Shown here: positions 36,701 through 51,700 of the stretch, piece after piece | Layout of the letters: every line of letters begins with the position of its first letter | Position numbering within the stretch: position 1 is the stretch's first letter | From: Steromphala cineraria | Taxonomy: Eukaryota; Mollusca; Gastropoda; Trochida; Trochidae | NCBI GenBank assembly: GCA_916613615.1 | Contig: OU744720.1 | Coordinates: 165,749-229,748 of the forward strand | Direction of reading: 5' to 3' | Length of the DNA: 64,000 bases | The notes under the pieces: generated by a model | What the model was told of the DNA's origin: nothing | Databases searched by the model: none | What the model saw: only the letters and a program-made list of their open reading frames with translations | Program-made: the position numbers and the translations under genes

Positions 36701-39700
36701 ATACATAGCGGATCCGGAATATATAGCGGTATATCTGCAATACATAGTGGTATATCTGCAATACATAGTGGTATATCTGCAATACATAGTGGTATATCTG
36801 CAATACATAGTGGTATATCTGCAATACATAGCGGTACATCTGGAATATATAGCGGTACATCTGCAATACATAGTGGTATATCTGCAATACATAGCGGTAC
36901 ATCTGCAATATGTAGCGGATCCGGAATATATAGCGGTATATCTGCAATACATAGCTGTTCATCTGCAATACATAGTGGTATATCTGCAATACATAGCGGT
37001 ATATCTGCAATACATAGCGGTATATCTGCAATACATAGCGGTATATCTGCAATACATAGTGGTATATCTGCAATATATAGTGGTACATCTGCAATATATA
37101 GCGGTACATCTGCAATACATAGCGGTACATCTGCAATATGTAGCGGATCCGGAATATATAGCGGTATATCTGCAAAACATAGTTGTACATCTGCAATACA
37201 TAGTGGTATATCTGCAATACATAGTGGTATATCTGCAATACATAGCGGTACATCTGCAATACATAGTGGTATATCTGCAATACATAGTGGTATATCTGCA
37301 ATACATAGCGGTACATCTGCAATACATAGTGGTATATCTGCAATACATAGCGGTATATCTGCAATACATAGCGGTATATCTGCAATACATAGCTGTACAT
37401 CTGCAATATATAGCGGTATATCTGCAATACATAGCTGTACATCTGCAATATATAGTGGTATATCTGCAAGTGCAATATATAGCTGTACATCTGGAATATA
37501 TAGCTGTACATCTGCAATACATAGCGGTATATCTGCAATATATAGCTGTACATCTGGAATATGTAGCGGTACATCTGCAATATGCAGCGGTACATCTGCA
37601 ATATATAGCGGTACATCTGCAATACATAGTGGTACATCTGCATTATATAGTGGTACATCTGCATTATATAACGGTACATCTGCAATATAAAGTGGTACCT
37701 CTGCAATACGTGGGGGCGCGGTGGCCGGGTCGGCAAGAGCGCCAGGCTAGCAAGCCTGACGTGCCGGGTTCGAGCCCCGCCTGTGACCGGGTGTAAAAAC
37801 CTTGGAGTCAACTTTCTGTGCAGACTCTGTCAGTGTTGTCACAACCCCTAGTGTATAGTACACAACCCTGTGCACTTAAAAGAACCCACGAATCCGTTGG
37901 TAAATGACCAGATGGTGGCAACATGAATACGTGCAGACACCTAGTTGCGGGTACAGCAACGTGCAGTATACTTGGACGAAATACTGTGACTATGTGCCCT
38001 AGTCCACCCAGCTGTAAATGGGTACCTCGTAAGGATTGGTAGTGATATTAACGCTGTGCGTCACATGACTGCACGTGTTGTATGCTCCCCCGGGAGTCGA
38101 GATGGTAAAAGATGTGTCATGCAGACTGATATCCAATGATCGAGGGAAAGCCAAAGCACCTTTGAGCCGCGCTCTCTGAGCTTGATATTGGCGCTTTACA
38201 AATACTTAGTAGTAATAGTAGTAGTAATACATAACTGTACATCTGGAATATGTAGCTGTACATCTGTGATATATAGCTGTGATATATAGCTGTACATCTG
38301 TGATATATAGCTGTACATCTGTGATATATAGCTGTACATCTGGAATATTTGGCGATACGTCTGCAATATATAGCGTCACATGTGGAATATAAAGCCGTAC
38401 ATCTGCAACAAATAGCCATCCATCTGTGATATTATATTGGTTCATCTGCAATAAATAAATGTACATCTGAAATAGCTTTGAAACATTCCTTTTCTGACGC
38501 TACACTAAGTAGAGGACACGTTTCAACTTAACATCGTTCATAAGGACATTGAGTTGTTCTCATAATGAATCAAAAGTTTGAAAGCCTTAAAGAGACACAG
38601 AGTATGTTGATAGGATCACATATATGTCAAATTTTGAAATCGATGTTATAACATCGGGAACCACTAACTGGTACTGAGTACATTAGAGCGAAAATAAACC
38701 CATTCAAAGTCGGGATTTTGATCGAAAACCGGACAATGTGGCTCGAGTGGCGCGCGCAAATTCGCCAAACGTAATTTTGAACTCTTGTCATAAGCTGACA
38801 GGAAGTTATATTCGGTTCGATAGTATTTATTAGGTATTGTAACTAATAGGTAGATTAATTGGATGCATAATTTCGAATGTTAAACGTATTTGAGATGTTT
38901 TCTTGATTTTTCTATAAAATCAAGCATTTTAGAGATATTATGCATAAATGGATATATTTGCAAGTCCAGTGATGAGAAATGAACTTCAATCAGTATATTA
39001 GATATGTGTAGCTTATCAAAACCAAATGGATCAATGGACATCGAATACTACTTGTGTCGTCACCACAGTAAGTAAGTTTTTTTCAAATCCATTATTCATT
39101 TTATTTATCAAGGTAGAGCATTACATTGAGCAGCCGATCGCACTGCAAAATGTTCTAAGGGTTTATACCTCCTTAAATTTGTTTCTGTAACTTAATGGGG
39201 AGCTGATAAATCTTCCCATCGATTTCATTCTACAGCTTAAAGATTATGCGCTGGAGCATTTCTAACAAACCTATTGCTGCATTGCAAGTGGAATGCTCTG
39301 ATCCGCCACTAAAGTATTGCGGACAAAACTAAGCCCTTAAAACGTTTATTACATTGGCTTCTTCAATTGACTAACATTCTGCAAATGACATGTTTAATGA
39401 AATATGTCATGGGTGACTGGAGTCATGGCAAGTTACCTTGTGGTTTAGTAGTTCAGCAATATGCACTTCAGTGCAAAGTTCTAGACACATAATTAAATGC
39501 CTCCATTAGTCTTCCTAAATCAAGCTGACCACATTGGTTGACAAACAGATGAATCCACTCATTATCAGAGACAATGCAAAATACTTCATCAACACAAATT
39601 ACTCAGGATTCAACAATATCTATGCAGATGCCTCTAAAGGTGCAGTTTCTGGGCGCGTTGATGGGGCATTCCATGTGCCAGCTCCCGGTATTGACGAAGT

Positions 39701-42700
39701 GTACAGGCTACATGGCCATATATATCTGTTTTTACTGCAGAGTTAACAGTGATTCTAAAAGCCTTTCTCTGTGTTAAAAATCATGACCACGAGTTAGATG
39801 TCGTACAGATTCCTTGGACGCTGTTCATGGCTGTTCATTGTATGGGTTTTGGAACACGTGGGTCTCGCTGGTAACGAAAGAACAGATCCGCTTGCCAAGT
39901 CCACTCATACAAACGCAGAAATCAACGTTTTGGACTTTTATCCAGTTCCAAAAGATTACTTCACTGCTTTACATCAAACAATTTGTCAACTTTAGCAAAA
40001 TGACCTGGATCAGGGCACCAATGCCAGAAATATGTACAACTTACGTCCTAACGTTACCAAGCACGTAAATATTCACCGTAAAAACCGAACAGATGAAGTC
40101 GTTTTGACTTGACTGAGAAACATATTTCAGACAAGGGTTTATCTCTTACTTGCCATAATGTTATGATAATTGTCCAGAATCTATTTTCACCTTTTAATTG
40201 AATTTGTTGGACATATTATCCACCGTAAAGAACTCATAGAAGCAGCGTGTACATTCGATCTGAGGTCTATTCTTGAAAAAATATATCTATTGTATGGTAT
40301 CATTCAAGGAGCCCTTTTAGATTTCGTACGCTATATAGGCAAATATGGTTGCAAATAAAATTGCAATGTCTCTTATGATCTTTTTTTACATTTTATCTAT
40401 TTTTCGCCGGGTGCATATGTTGGTCAAAACGTCGCCATTAAATTTCACCTACTAACAACTTACCAAGAAATCGGAAAAAGTCGTCGTATAGCTATTTCGC
40501 AAATATTTCAATACGAGGTTTTTTGTTGCTGACACTGACCTGACTGAGGCTCATGAACCGCTTGATAGAGTCCCGCAGGGAGTTACCTGCTCGTCTGATC
40601 CTCCTCCTCTCATCGATCTTCCGGAACTCCTCATCGACCATCCTGAAATACACGTGGTTAGCAGATTGTGCCACAGCAAAGACACTCGCCTAAACAATCT
40701 GCATCAAACACCCTGTGTACTGACGAACGTTGCCCGATACATTATCCCTAAACTGGGATCAAAACTAAAGCTGATATTATGTACCAGGAGGAAATTTATA
40801 TACCAGTAGGAAGTGAATTTACTGAAGCCAAAACAAACTACGAGAAGCACTCTTTCTCTTTTAGATCGACATAAAAATATCATAACCTACCTTATAAATA
40901 GAAGAGAGACATTTACTCTTAAAGACAGAAATACACAGCATCAAACGTTAAGCACTCCCTGATTTTTCACAGATGGGTGAACTTCATGGAATTATGTTAT
41001 TAAACCTGGGGATAAAAGATAAGAAAACCAAGTTTTTATAATAATTTGGTCATTTTGAAGAAGGTGTTGTAACAGTATGAGTACTAAAATTGCATGACCA
41101 CAAAATGAAACTGAAATGAATATAAAATATTAAAATATTAAGGTGTTTTAGTATCGCCAGTTCAAGGACTTGGTGTGTACCAAACGGTAATAACACCGTG
41201 AATAGTGGATGGGGAACGGGAGGTAGTTTTCTAAACGAGAAAGACAGCGTATACAATACAATGTTATTACCTTGGGCCTATATTTTCGAAGCTCTCTTAG
41301 TGCTAAGATAGTCGTAAGTACCATACATTAACATTGTCCTATGACTATCTTAGCACTAATGTCCCTCATGTTTTGTGCGAGGGGATACCTATGATGCCTT
41401 AGACATGTTCGATTGGGTTCAAATCAGGAGATATCAGTAGCCAGGAAATTCGTGTCGCAGCTTTATTTGCCAGATTTTATTCAACAGCACATGAACATTA
41501 ATGTCGTCCTTTGTCGTCAATAGACGAGGGTCTTGTGGAAAATCTGTCATCGAAATGATCAATATTTAAACCAAACCTCCTGAATGTAGCGAGCATTTTG
41601 GATATTGAATCATTACAAAGGCATTGTGATATAAACTATCCTTTTCATGCGAGTAGCGTTGTCATTTGCTAATAATTCAAATGGATTGTGGTCCAATCCT
41701 TCCCGCCACGGGACACTGCCAGAACCCACTGATTTGGTCTTATAAGAACAGAGGCTGGATCAACATTTCATGACAAGACCTGTCTCTGTGGGGTGAGAAT
41801 TACAGCATACAGGAGGAAACGACGTGTATATAATCATTATGTCTTCTGTTATATACAAGTTGGACACTTCTCTTACAGATAGATATAAAATGATCTTATT
41901 TATATATACATCTATACGTATGGTGTATAGAAGAGTGACACTTCCTCTTATGACAAGAAAAAAGTGAGCAAAGCTCACATACCCCCACTATGAGCTTGTC
42001 TTTCACAGAAGGATAGAAGCCAACATAAGTAATCATTTGAGACATGTTTACAAAGCCATAAGGATTATGCACCAGGTTCATGCTAAGGTAAGAGATACTT
42101 TGACAATAAATTCAAAAGTGGTCAAAGTGATGTGGTGACCTTGAAAATAAGGTCATGGTCAGCCAAAGTGACTGGTGTCTGCATGGTTCCTCCAATGAAG
42201 GCTGTGACCAAATTAAACCGATGGGATAAAAAAAAATATTATTAGAAGATGCCTTATCTATTCAGCCCTTTTACAAGTACCTTATGAAATTCTAAACTTT
42301 CAAGAAAACCTGTAATTCCAAAATAAACAAGAATACTGAAAGAACTTTTTGTAATGATTAGTCAGGAAAACTGGTTGTGTTAAGTCATGGAAGGAATTAA
42401 TTTGAAAGTTGATCATATTGAAAAATGATAGTCGAGAAAGCATAAAAACCCTGAAAAGCACAACATCGTGTGATGATAAATACCAAGTTTCATGGAGATA
42501 TGTTTTGTGAAATAAATTTCTAAGTAGTGCTTCCAGAGTAATTTACAAAACTCAAAATCTTTGAAAGTTAAAAACCCAAAAAGGTACAATTGCATGTGTT
42601 GATTAGTCAATATACTCTACAAACAATGATCACAGACAGAGGGCCAAGAACTATATCTGATAATCCTAAGTAAAGCAGTGAAAAGGCTAAAAAGAATAGT

Positions 42701-45700
42701 TATAAATACACTACAATAAGCATATTTATATATAGTATATTTTCATTTAAAAATGCTTATTAAATACACTTATAATCATATTCATATTTATTTTCATTAT
42801 CTATAATCTAGTACTTGTCTAATTCTATAATTTGGCTAACTAAATTCTGTAATCAAACCACTAATTATGCTCGTTGATGTTGATCAAAACAAAATGCACA
42901 TGTCAATGTTTATAAAAAAAAAGGTGAGCTGACCTTATTTGCATATCATCACAACTTGTGCCAGTTTGCAAGCAAGACTCACTTTCACATTATTTTTAAA
43001 TCTTGTTTAAAAACATCAAACGATAGAATCTCTTCTTATTTTCAATTATGGATTTTTACTTCCAAAAGTTAAGTTAATAAAATCAAGAAACACTTTTATT
43101 TGTCAAAAAAATGCATTATTATTTGACCAATAATAGTCTTGCTCAAGTCTAGATAGCTTAGGCTGTCATGGTCATGATCATGTGACTAAGCTCTCTTTGC
43201 ACGATGTTTTCATGCTGCATACAACTAACCTCAGCTTGCATGATCTTCTAGCTTTGTTTGCCCCACAGACCTGTACTAAGGCAATCTACCAGTCTCAAGC
43301 TAACCTGTTACTATCGAAAAAGCCAGCAAGCAGAAGGTGAGAATGTGTTATGTATTGACAATAACTTTACTTTTTAGGTTATTGTGTATCAATATATTTG
43401 AATATGAATTTGTCTAGTAAAAAAGGGAGATTTTCTGTAAGAATTATTAATTCTAAGTTTGGAATTGCTTTTTATTGCAGTGATAACATCTATCATAAAT
43501 TAATGCTTCAATTGCAGATATTTTCAGAAGAAGTAATCTTTTACCTTCAGTTATTGTGTTATCAAGGTAAGCATTATATTATTTGCTTATTGATAAAATA
43601 TTTACATTTAATTGTATTTGTATAATTTAGACAAATTTTCTTGGTTATATTCATTTACTACTTGAGACAATATCTTGTATTTTATTGTCAATGAAGTTGT
43701 ATTGTAAAATGTATCTTAATTAATTTTTTGTTGTTCTGTAATTGTAAACAAAAAGTAAGGAATCTTTTTTCTTTTGTAGTTTTTCAACGCCACCATTTGA
43801 CAACAAATTGGTCACTAAAACAAGGCAACATAATTGGAGCTGAATAAATTCTCGGGCCCTTTTATTGCCATGGTGTCCCCTGTAAATAATATTGCCAACC
43901 CTTATTGCCAGACTATCAGTGCATCGTATTGTCACCTCTGAGAGAAAAAACTGTCAATGGAAAAAAAGTGTTCATAATATGGTTCAGATGAATAAACTTT
44001 AAAACTTGTGTTAACATTTGTCTGTTCTTGCTACAACAACCATGCATATTGCATAATTTCTTGAGATAAGGTTAGCTGTAATATGAGCAATAAACAGAAA
44101 ATTGCATTGTACAAGATAAAATACTGAGGACAAGACAAAAGACAATTATTTTTTTTAATCAATATTTTATTTCTGAATCCCTGTTACAATTCCGAACAAG
44201 GAACCAGGGGGATTCCTTGTCCTCAGATTCAATATAGTTGACAGAAGAGAGGATTCAAGTTTTCACACACAAAAAAAAACACACATAACACAACTTTCAC
44301 ACACTGTCACTATTATGAATATATGATGAACAGGCATATAAAGACATTTTTTGTCTAAAGTTAAGGCTAATGGAAAGATGCATATTTAGTTGATGTACTA
44401 CTTCTCATCAAAAAGTGGATGATACATTAGCCATTTTATATACAATTTATTATGGTTTGACTTACTGAAATACATATGACGCTCAATGGTGTATCGATTT
44501 GCTAAAACATGTTTAAACATTTTCAAACTTATCTGACAATCATCCAGTTTACACTTGTAAATAAAGAATTTGGCCAATAAAAGAATGAGGTCAAATACAT
44601 CATCTGTAACAATATTTTCTTCTAGGCCAAACAGTACAAGTTCTGAACTTAGAGTCATGTTGTGAAAATGTGAACAATGCTCGTTGAGCCATGATAATAA
44701 AGATATCATAAAAAATTGAACTTCTTGACACTCCCAGAACAAGTGCACTAGAGTTTGCTTTTGAGATTTACAAAAATTACATATATCTGCTGGACATAGT
44801 ATACTTTGATTTTATAAAGATAAACATTGGTTGGTATAAGTCTGTGAAGCAAACGGTACTGAAACCATCTTAATTTTGTGTCCCTGGTTGTTTTAAAAGG
44901 TTTTAGGTAAATTGACTCACAAGGAAGATCAGTCGTACAAGTATCTTTCCATTTCACTTGTGATTTGGGAGTAAGACTTGACGAAATTAGTGCACAATAA
45001 TAATATTGTGACCCTTTTGAGATAGAAAGAAGTTTTTTATAAATTCTCCAGGTCTTGGTGGAAAAGTAACAGTTACACCTGCTTTTTTCAGATAATTTCT
45101 AACAGATTGTATAATATCATAAAAAAAGAGTGAATGGAACATGTAAGTTATAAATTTGTACAAATTCACTAAAGGACATGAAATGATTATCACTGTCCAT
45201 GAGATCAAAGATTTGACCAACACCTTTGTTACACCACCTTTTGCTATAGAAATATTGCTTGCCAATAATAATGTTGCTGTTGTAAAAAAGACTCTCTGCT
45301 AGAAATTCTTCATAATTTAAAGGTGGACATTTAGAGTACAAAGACCCAAAGGAAGTCAAACAATCTTTCCAAAAAGCATTACTTATTTTTTTGGCTAAAA
45401 ATGTTGGGAACAAGTCGCCAAATTCATTTAAGTGTATGGTATCAGGATGTTGAGTCCTAAATAACTCTTTCCACTTGGATTCGCTGTCAGCAAAAAGTTT
45501 TCTTATCCAAGTGATTTTCAGGGATTTAACATATGCAAAGATATCAATCATTCCTAAACCTCCTTCTGACACCGGTTTACATAAAAGTTCACGTTTAACT
45601 CTATCTTGTTTGCCATTCCATATGAAACTAAAGAAAATCTTGTTCAGCTGTTTTAAGAAACAATCAGGTGGATTGGGGAGAGTCCAAAAAAGATAATTAA

Positions 45701-48700
45701 GTTTGGATATCAAGAGAGATTTAATGATGGCAATTTTACCAAGAGGGGTAATACTACGTCTCATCCATTTGTTGATAATTGTTTGTATCTCATAGATCTT
45801 ACCCTTGTAGTTAAGATCCTGAATGTCACTAATTGATGTAGAGAAGTTAATTCCAAGAATCTTAAAACTGTCAGGATTCCACTTAATATGCAAATCAGGC
45901 ATGAATCTTTTGCTGCTTCCTTTTTCAGACCCAATCCAAACAACTTGAGACTTCTCATAATTAATCCTGAGGCCAGAGATTGCTGCAAAGAGATCTAACA
46001 TCTTAACTGTAGCTTCAAACGATGACCGACTACCATCCAACAGAAACTCTGTATCATCAGCATATTGAGCAATAAGATATTCAACATTGTCAATAGTTAT
46101 TCCCTTTATGTCTTGATTTGATCGAACAAGAGATGCCAAGATCTCAGAGCACAATAAGAAAATATAAGGAGAGAGAGGGTCACCTTGTCTGCATCCTCTT
46201 TCAATTGATATTTGTGAAGACATTTTCCCATTAATAATGAGTTTTGAAGAAATACTGTTGTAAAAAGGGGAAAACCAATTTCTTATATCTTTCCCAAAAC
46301 CAAAATATTCTAAAGTTTTGTCAATGAATGACCAAGACACCGAATCAACGGCTTTTTCAAAGTCAACTAACAAAAGCAGCCCTCGAGTCTTATGCTGTTC
46401 CGTAAGACACAACACATCATATATTGTTCTGATATTCTCTCCAATGTACCTTCCAGTCATGAAACCTGTCTGATCCTCGTTTATTAGGAAAGGCAAAACA
46501 GTCTTAATTCTTTCCGCTATGACTGATGACATAAGTTTGTAAGAAGAATTAAGCAATGAAATAGGACGCCAGTTCTTTATGAAGCGTTTAGGTTTGTTCC
46601 CCTTAGGAATGCAAGTAATTATGCCTTGTTTCTGAGTAACTGAGAGTTCTCCATTTGTAAAACCAAAGTTAATAGACCTCAGCAAAAAGTCTCCAATATC
46701 AATCCAAAAGAATTTGTAGAACTCATAACTGAAATCATCCGAACCAGGACTTTTATTGTCTTTAGTCTTTTTTAAAAGCTTGAGAAGTTCATCTTTTTTA
46801 TAGGACCTTCAAGAGAGTTGGCAGTATCCTGGTCAAGTTTGGGAACATCTTCAGGAAGTAAAGAGTGAAGGTTAACACTATTGTCAGGAGGTGTCTTTGC
46901 TGAGTAAAGACTTTGATAAAAAGATTCAGCTTCATTCATTATATCGTCAGGGTTTAATAATAAAGTTCCATCCTGAGCCTCCAGACTGGGCATTACCTTA
47001 CTCACAAAATTTCTATTTTCAAGATTACAAAAATATTTGGTTATTTTTTCTCCTTCGTCTATCCACTGAGCTCTAGATCTGACAAGTACCCCTTCCATCT
47101 TTTTTTGACGGATATCCTGCAACTCTTTGCGTTTTGAAGTAAGAATTTCAAAGTTTTCATCAGATAAATTAGATTCCAATGAGTCAATTTCATCAATAAG
47201 GCATTTTTCTTGCTTAGCTTTCTGTTTGTTTACAAATGAAGCATAAGAAATGGTCTTACCTCTTATTTCTAGTAAAAGAGTTTCAAAAAATAACTGATCG
47301 CTGATAGTAAGATCAATATTGACATTAGGAACTTCCTCTATTCGAACATTGTCATCAAGCCTAGATGCATATTGCTTCTTAACCTGAGCTATAACTGATT
47401 TAACTTCAGCAACATATTTGTGATCCCGAAGCAGAGAATTGTTAAATTTCCAGTATGTTCTGCTTTTACTGCTTTCTGTCAAGTTAAAGCTAAGGGTTAT
47501 TAATGAGTGATCTGATCTATAGACAGCTGTAATGTCAGTATCAGCAACAAAGGGACATAAGTTTTCTGAAACTAGAAAAAAGTCAAGTCTCGCCTGTTTA
47601 ACAGGTGATTTTCTTCTCCAGGTAAACTTACAAAGTTCTGGGTTATAGTCCCGCCAAATGTCTATAAGGTTAAGTTCTGCAGTCATTTCCAAAACTAAAT
47701 TTCGAGCATTTGGGTTGTTAACATTTTGATAATTATCACAATCTTTTGAAGGGTCTAGAATAAGATTGAAGTCACCAGCAATAATACATGAAAGATTACC
47801 AAATTCTTTAAGTTTACACACCAATGATTGATAAAAGTCAGGCTTGTCAGTATTTGGTCCATAGATATTTGTAACTGACATTCTTTTCCCACAAATAGTG
47901 ATATCTAGTAATAGGAGATTTCCATTGGTATCCCTAAAAGTATTATGAAGTTTGTATTCAAAATTGTTATTTAACAAGATTGCTACTCCTCTAGACTGGC
48001 TATCATGACAATTGAAAACGCAATTATAACCCCATTCTGAACGCAGTAGATGTTCATTTTTAGTGACAAAATGGGTATCTTGTAACATGTATAGAGAAAG
48101 ATTTTTAGCTTTCAGGAAATTAAAGACATCTTTTCTCTTTTTATAGTCACCTAGGCCCCAGCAATTAAATGAGGTACAAATAAAATTTCATCAGCCATCA
48201 TCACAAAATTTTACACAGGTCGAGAAAAAGTTTAAAGTTAAAAAGCAGCTGTTTGATAATAGCCAACTTGTAAAGCCAGGGTAAACAAAACATAGTACAT
48301 TGTAGTGACAAGCACATAACTGACGAAAAACACACAAACAAACAACTTTCAGACATAACAATAACAAAGTCAAAACATTCCTGATTTTCAGCATGACACC
48401 AAGCCATGAATTATGCACGAAAAAGTTGACATTTATATTACAGCTATAATTCAAAGAAGAACAAATTATTTTTGGCTTGAATGTTCATAAAGTAAATACA
48501 TCCGGGATATTGATAGAAAAGTCACACACGTTGCGATTCACAAGAGATAGATCTGTCAATGTTAAACGAAGCGCACCAGATTGCTTCGTTCAGCTGGCTG
48601 TGTCGCCATATTGGTTCGTCACGTGATACAGTCACATGTTAGGTCACATGGTGTTCATTTCAAGCGAATGTTAACAAACAACAGTTTATACTTATAAAGT

Positions 48701-51700
48701 GAAAATAAGACACATTACTCATAACCATACACACACAAAAAACTGAAAAATACGCCCAAAACCTTTCCCACAACAATATTAACCACAGACCTCTTTTCTT
48801 ATACATTTGGGTAAATATAAGGAACAATCTCTTGAAGGCATTGATAGTAGCTGCAATATATCTTGAATATAGTTACATTTGTCTGTTTTAATTCATAGAA
48901 TTGAGATTTTTCATAAAGTAAAAAATAAATAACTTATTTTAAAAGTAGCAAAATTCAATTGTCTTATTGTGCAAAAACAGTCAGGTATCCTTGTCTCCGT
49001 CCTATGCATTCTAAGTCTCAAAGATAGACACATATCAATAATTCAAGAAAATATGTCTTAGTCTTTAGAATTTGATTTCCAAACAGACAGGTAGATGGAG
49101 CACTTTGTAGGTAGGTATGTAGCTAGGATATGTCTGGCAAAGGCTTTATGAAATATACAATATTAACACAAAATGATGTTGTTATCATCAAAGATTTTCA
49201 AAAGTCTGTCCCTTACAAACATGTTGGTAATGTACAATGCACTACATAACCCCATACACAATGCCAAAAAATATTTCAAGAATTTTTCAGAAGGCAGAAC
49301 AATTTCAATAAAGTTGAAGTAGAGTCTAAAAGACATGAAATAATGCACAGTATGAACCTAAATCCAAATAAGGTCATGAATAGTTTCATCGGAGGTAAAA
49401 CGAAAAGCTCTAGATGGCATTGTTTCAAAATTCCTGTTAATTACTGATAAATTCTGTATGCAAATAAAATAAAATTCATCCATAAATAAAATGTGGAAGA
49501 CTTCTACAGGTTATCTTGACTTATGCTCAGATATACACATGGATGGACGGGCAGAGCGTCATATACCCTCGATATCTTATAGATAAGAATATAATATAGT
49601 TCATCAATAAATATCAATACCCAAAAAAAACATCAGTTAAACAAGTGGTAGAATTCTATTGTTTATATTGAAGAATGCTCGGACGGACATGCCCGAACGG
49701 ACAGACGGACGGACGAAAGGACAGGCGGAGCGCTATATAACCCCCACTACTTCGTAGGTGGGGGTATAATTATACATATACTATATATGGTGTATACAAT
49801 ATGGACATATACTCTTATGATTATATATATATACTAAAGGTGTATATAAGATGGACACTTACCCTTACGATTATACATATACTAAAGGTGTATATAAGAT
49901 GGACACTTACTCCTGAACGTTGTTGTGGAGGACATCTAATACGCTCTGATGGTCAGCAGTCACCATGGAGACCCGTCTGACGTATTGGGGCGATGAGACC
50001 CCGACAACTGTCAAGTTTCTTTGGTCAAGATGCAAAACATCCATCTATGAACAAATTGACAAGCTGTTGACATATACAGTTGCTACCATAAAAGCAACAG
50101 TAGCGTTAGACTCATGTAACCACAAATAAGATGCGCTGTTTGACTCTGTGTGTGTATGGCGATGGGGGGGGGGGGGGGTCTTTTACGTTTTACTTTGAAC
50201 TTTTGAACGTCAACGTTGGTTTATTTTGATGTTTAGTATTTGTAAATCATAATTTATATTTGTAAGTTATCTAAATTATGATGATTAAAAAATAGCAACT
50301 CGTTTAAATCCAAATTTAAGATGAACCAAGTAAATTATCCTATTCTGCGAGTTTTTCTTGACATTGGTAATTTGTGACGTGATGTACCTTTATTACGTTC
50401 GAGTGCATACAACCACTTTAAAAGAGCTATTGGGATATGACAAGGTGTGTAAGATTTGTATTTTACTTCGGTCGTTACCCTCTGACAAAATGTATGTAAT
50501 GTGCAGGCTACAGACTCAATATCACCCCTGGGAGGCGGAGTGTGGTCTATGTTGCCCATACTATACAGAGGGAGCAGCACACGTGTAGATAGCAAATCAA
50601 TCATACATCAAAATCTACATTTCTTATGATAATAAAGATTTGAAGAAGCATGGAAGAAAAACAGATGAAGATATGGAATCAATTTGTTTATAGTAGAGTG
50701 GTATTTTAACATAACTAATGCAAACGTTCATGTCAATAAAACAGAAACTGAATGCCCAACAGAGGTACAAAGACACATGGGGTCAAAAATTCACAATTCT
50801 CAATATGACTGTCAAGCTGTATATGCTGAAAATGAGATCGTAAGTAATGGAATAGTCCTTCAACACGTGTTCAATACCGAGTATGTCCACCATGGGCATC
50901 AATGCATGCCTGAGCTCGCCGCCGCATCGATGACGTCAAACGCCGGATGACGTTGGGGGTCAGTCGCTGCCATTCATCATTTAGACACTGTTCTAAGGCT
51001 TGAAGATTGCCCGGTTGTGCTGGTCGTCTCCTGACTTGACGGTCAAGGTGGTCCCACAGATGTTCTATAGCATTCATGTCTGGTGAGCACGCGGGCCAGG
51101 GCAAGACCTGAATGTTGGCGGTGTTTAGAAAGTCTTGTGTTAGCCTAGCAGTATGCGGGCGAGCATTGTCCTGCTGAAAGATAATCCCGCGTGGCTGTTG
51201 TTGAATGAAAGGCTGCACGACTGGTCGCAAGATCTCATCACAATATCTCTGCGCATTACGATTGCCACGAATAACAACCAGCCTCGTCTTGAGATCACCG
51301 CATATACCTCCCCAGATCATCACACCACCGCCTCCAAATGGCACAACTTGCTGGATACAGTTTGGCGATAAACGTTCCCCTTGCCTTCTGTAGACTCGCT
51401 GCCGACCATCACACCGGAACAAGGCAAACCTACTCTCATCCGAGAACAGAACACGTCTCCAATCTCGTACTTGCCAGCGTTGAACTCGTCGGGCCCATCT
51501 GTTGCGTCGATGTTGGCGCGTCAGCGTCACGCCACGGTAGGGTCGACGTGCTCGAATACCAGCCTGACGTAATCTGCGGTACACCGTGTGTCTACTGACC
51601 GGATGTCCCAATGCCGTCGCTGCTGTTTCTGTCGCAGTGACGAACCGGTTTCTTAAGTGAATAACCCGGATATGACGGTCTTCCACGGGCGTGGTGACCC

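Larger units (their letters stand above)
44150..48640 (-). mobile_element. L1/Tx1-like LINE, frameshifted
   Basis: On the minus strand an APE-type endonuclease is followed by a reverse transcriptase and a C-terminal zinc-binding region, the order of an L1/Tx1-type ORF2. Frame breaks near 46795, 45130, 44960 and 44750 make it inactive as it stands. The coding part starts near 48198 (MADEI). A presumed 5' UTR reaches about 48640, and the 3' end is near an A-rich stretch at 44150. It sits in carboxypeptidase intron 3 in the same transcriptional sense as the host gene. Exact ends and a target duplication were not resolved. Confidence 0.88.

Noticed and set aside
37710..37790. Functional tRNA gene
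   Set aside because: The tRNA-like head runs straight into a SINE body and a repeat tail, and the loop sizes are not those of a working tRNA.
34878..37796. Plus-strand open frame of 972 residues (VVYLQYIA repeats)
   Set aside because: An artefact of the 21/39-bp array. Only the minus-strand frame has meaning, since it is continuous with carboxypeptidase exon 5.
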